A DNA stretch of 6,069 bases from contig JANWWB010000340.1 of the NCBI GenBank assembly GCA_025056515.1, positions 1 through 6,069 of the forward strand, read 5' to 3'. Below the pieces are notes generated by a model. The model worked only from the letters and a program-made list of their open reading frames with translations, was not told the DNA's origin and made no database searches. Within the stretch, counting starts at the first letter, position 1. Each line of letters opens with the position of its first letter. This document shows, in pieces, positions 5,992-6,069 of the stretch. The position numbers and the translations under genes are program-made. The stretch comes from Anaerolineales bacterium (GTDB lineage Bacteria; Chloroflexota; Anaerolineae; Anaerolineales; Villigracilaceae).

Positions 5992-6069
5992 TATACAACG
6001 TTTATGGTTGGGATTTGTTTTTGGGAGGAGAGAGCCTCTACGCTAATCCGGGCGGCGGCCTGTTCGGCG
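5991..6069 (-). CDS. Possible C-terminal end of an upstream gene (partial, unidentified)
   Basis: One minus-strand frame is open from the right edge for 25 codons to a TAA at 5993-5991; the other two frames contain stops. The visible residues begin AEQAAARISVEALSS, which would suit a terminal helix, and the frame ends 45 nt before ricT on the same strand. By the usual gene order it could be the DNA polymerase III delta-prime subunit (holB), but 25 residues are too few to recognise a family, and chance openness over this length is common. Confidence 0.3.
   Translation of the reverse strand, partial: AEQAAARISVEALSSQKQIPTINVV

Noticed and set aside
5991..6015. Possible promoter for ricT with a TATAAC -10 box
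   Set aside because: No acceptable -35 box exists at 16-18 bases, and the TG is not at the extended -10 position.

Overview
The window is a compact stretch of a bacterial chromosome of moderate GC content. Every credible gene lies on the minus strand, so transcription runs from the right edge towards the left. The gene set is a PSP1/RicT protein, a PIG-L/LmbE deacetylase, an M20D amidohydrolase, and a gamma-alpha-fused 2-oxoacid:ferredoxin oxidoreductase with its beta subunit. This set and the sequence style suggest an anaerobic or facultative bacterium, and Chloroflexota (Anaerolineae-like) is my best guess. That placement is inference from general familiarity and was not tested by any search.

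Layout in the direction of transcription (right to left): (1) The last 25 codons of an unidentified upstream reading frame end at 5991, next to a perfect 12-bp palindrome. (2) ricT (5945-5052) is followed by a PIG-L/LmbE deacetylase (5074-4343) that overlaps it by 23 nt. (3) A metallo-beta-lactamase-fold gene starts with an ATGA overlap at 4346. It is intact only through its HxHxDH motif and then breaks into several frames, so it is a decaying pseudogene. (4) A spacer with a compact hairpin precedes an M20D amidohydrolase (3650-2460). (5) An intergenic region (2459-2276) holds a stem-loop, a degenerate 7-bp repeat array and a good sigma-70-type promoter embedded in that array. (6) korA (2275-485) and korB (485 to beyond the left edge) overlap by one base in TAATG, with a full AGGAGGT ribosome binding site ahead of korB.

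Functionally there are two or three transcription units. ricT, the deacetylase and the dead metallo-hydrolase look like one co-transcribed unit, possibly headed by housekeeping genes off the right edge. The amidohydrolase releases free acids or amino acids from N-acyl conjugates. KorAB converts 2-oxoacids, such as those made by transamination, to acyl-CoA with reduction of ferredoxin. A link to amino-acid or peptide catabolism is plausible but is inference from adjacency only.

I found no tRNA, rRNA, CRISPR array, insertion sequence, phage gene or defence system. Nothing here amounts to a new biological system. The observations most worth checking are the heptad array carrying the korA promoter and the multiply frameshifted metallo-hydrolase.
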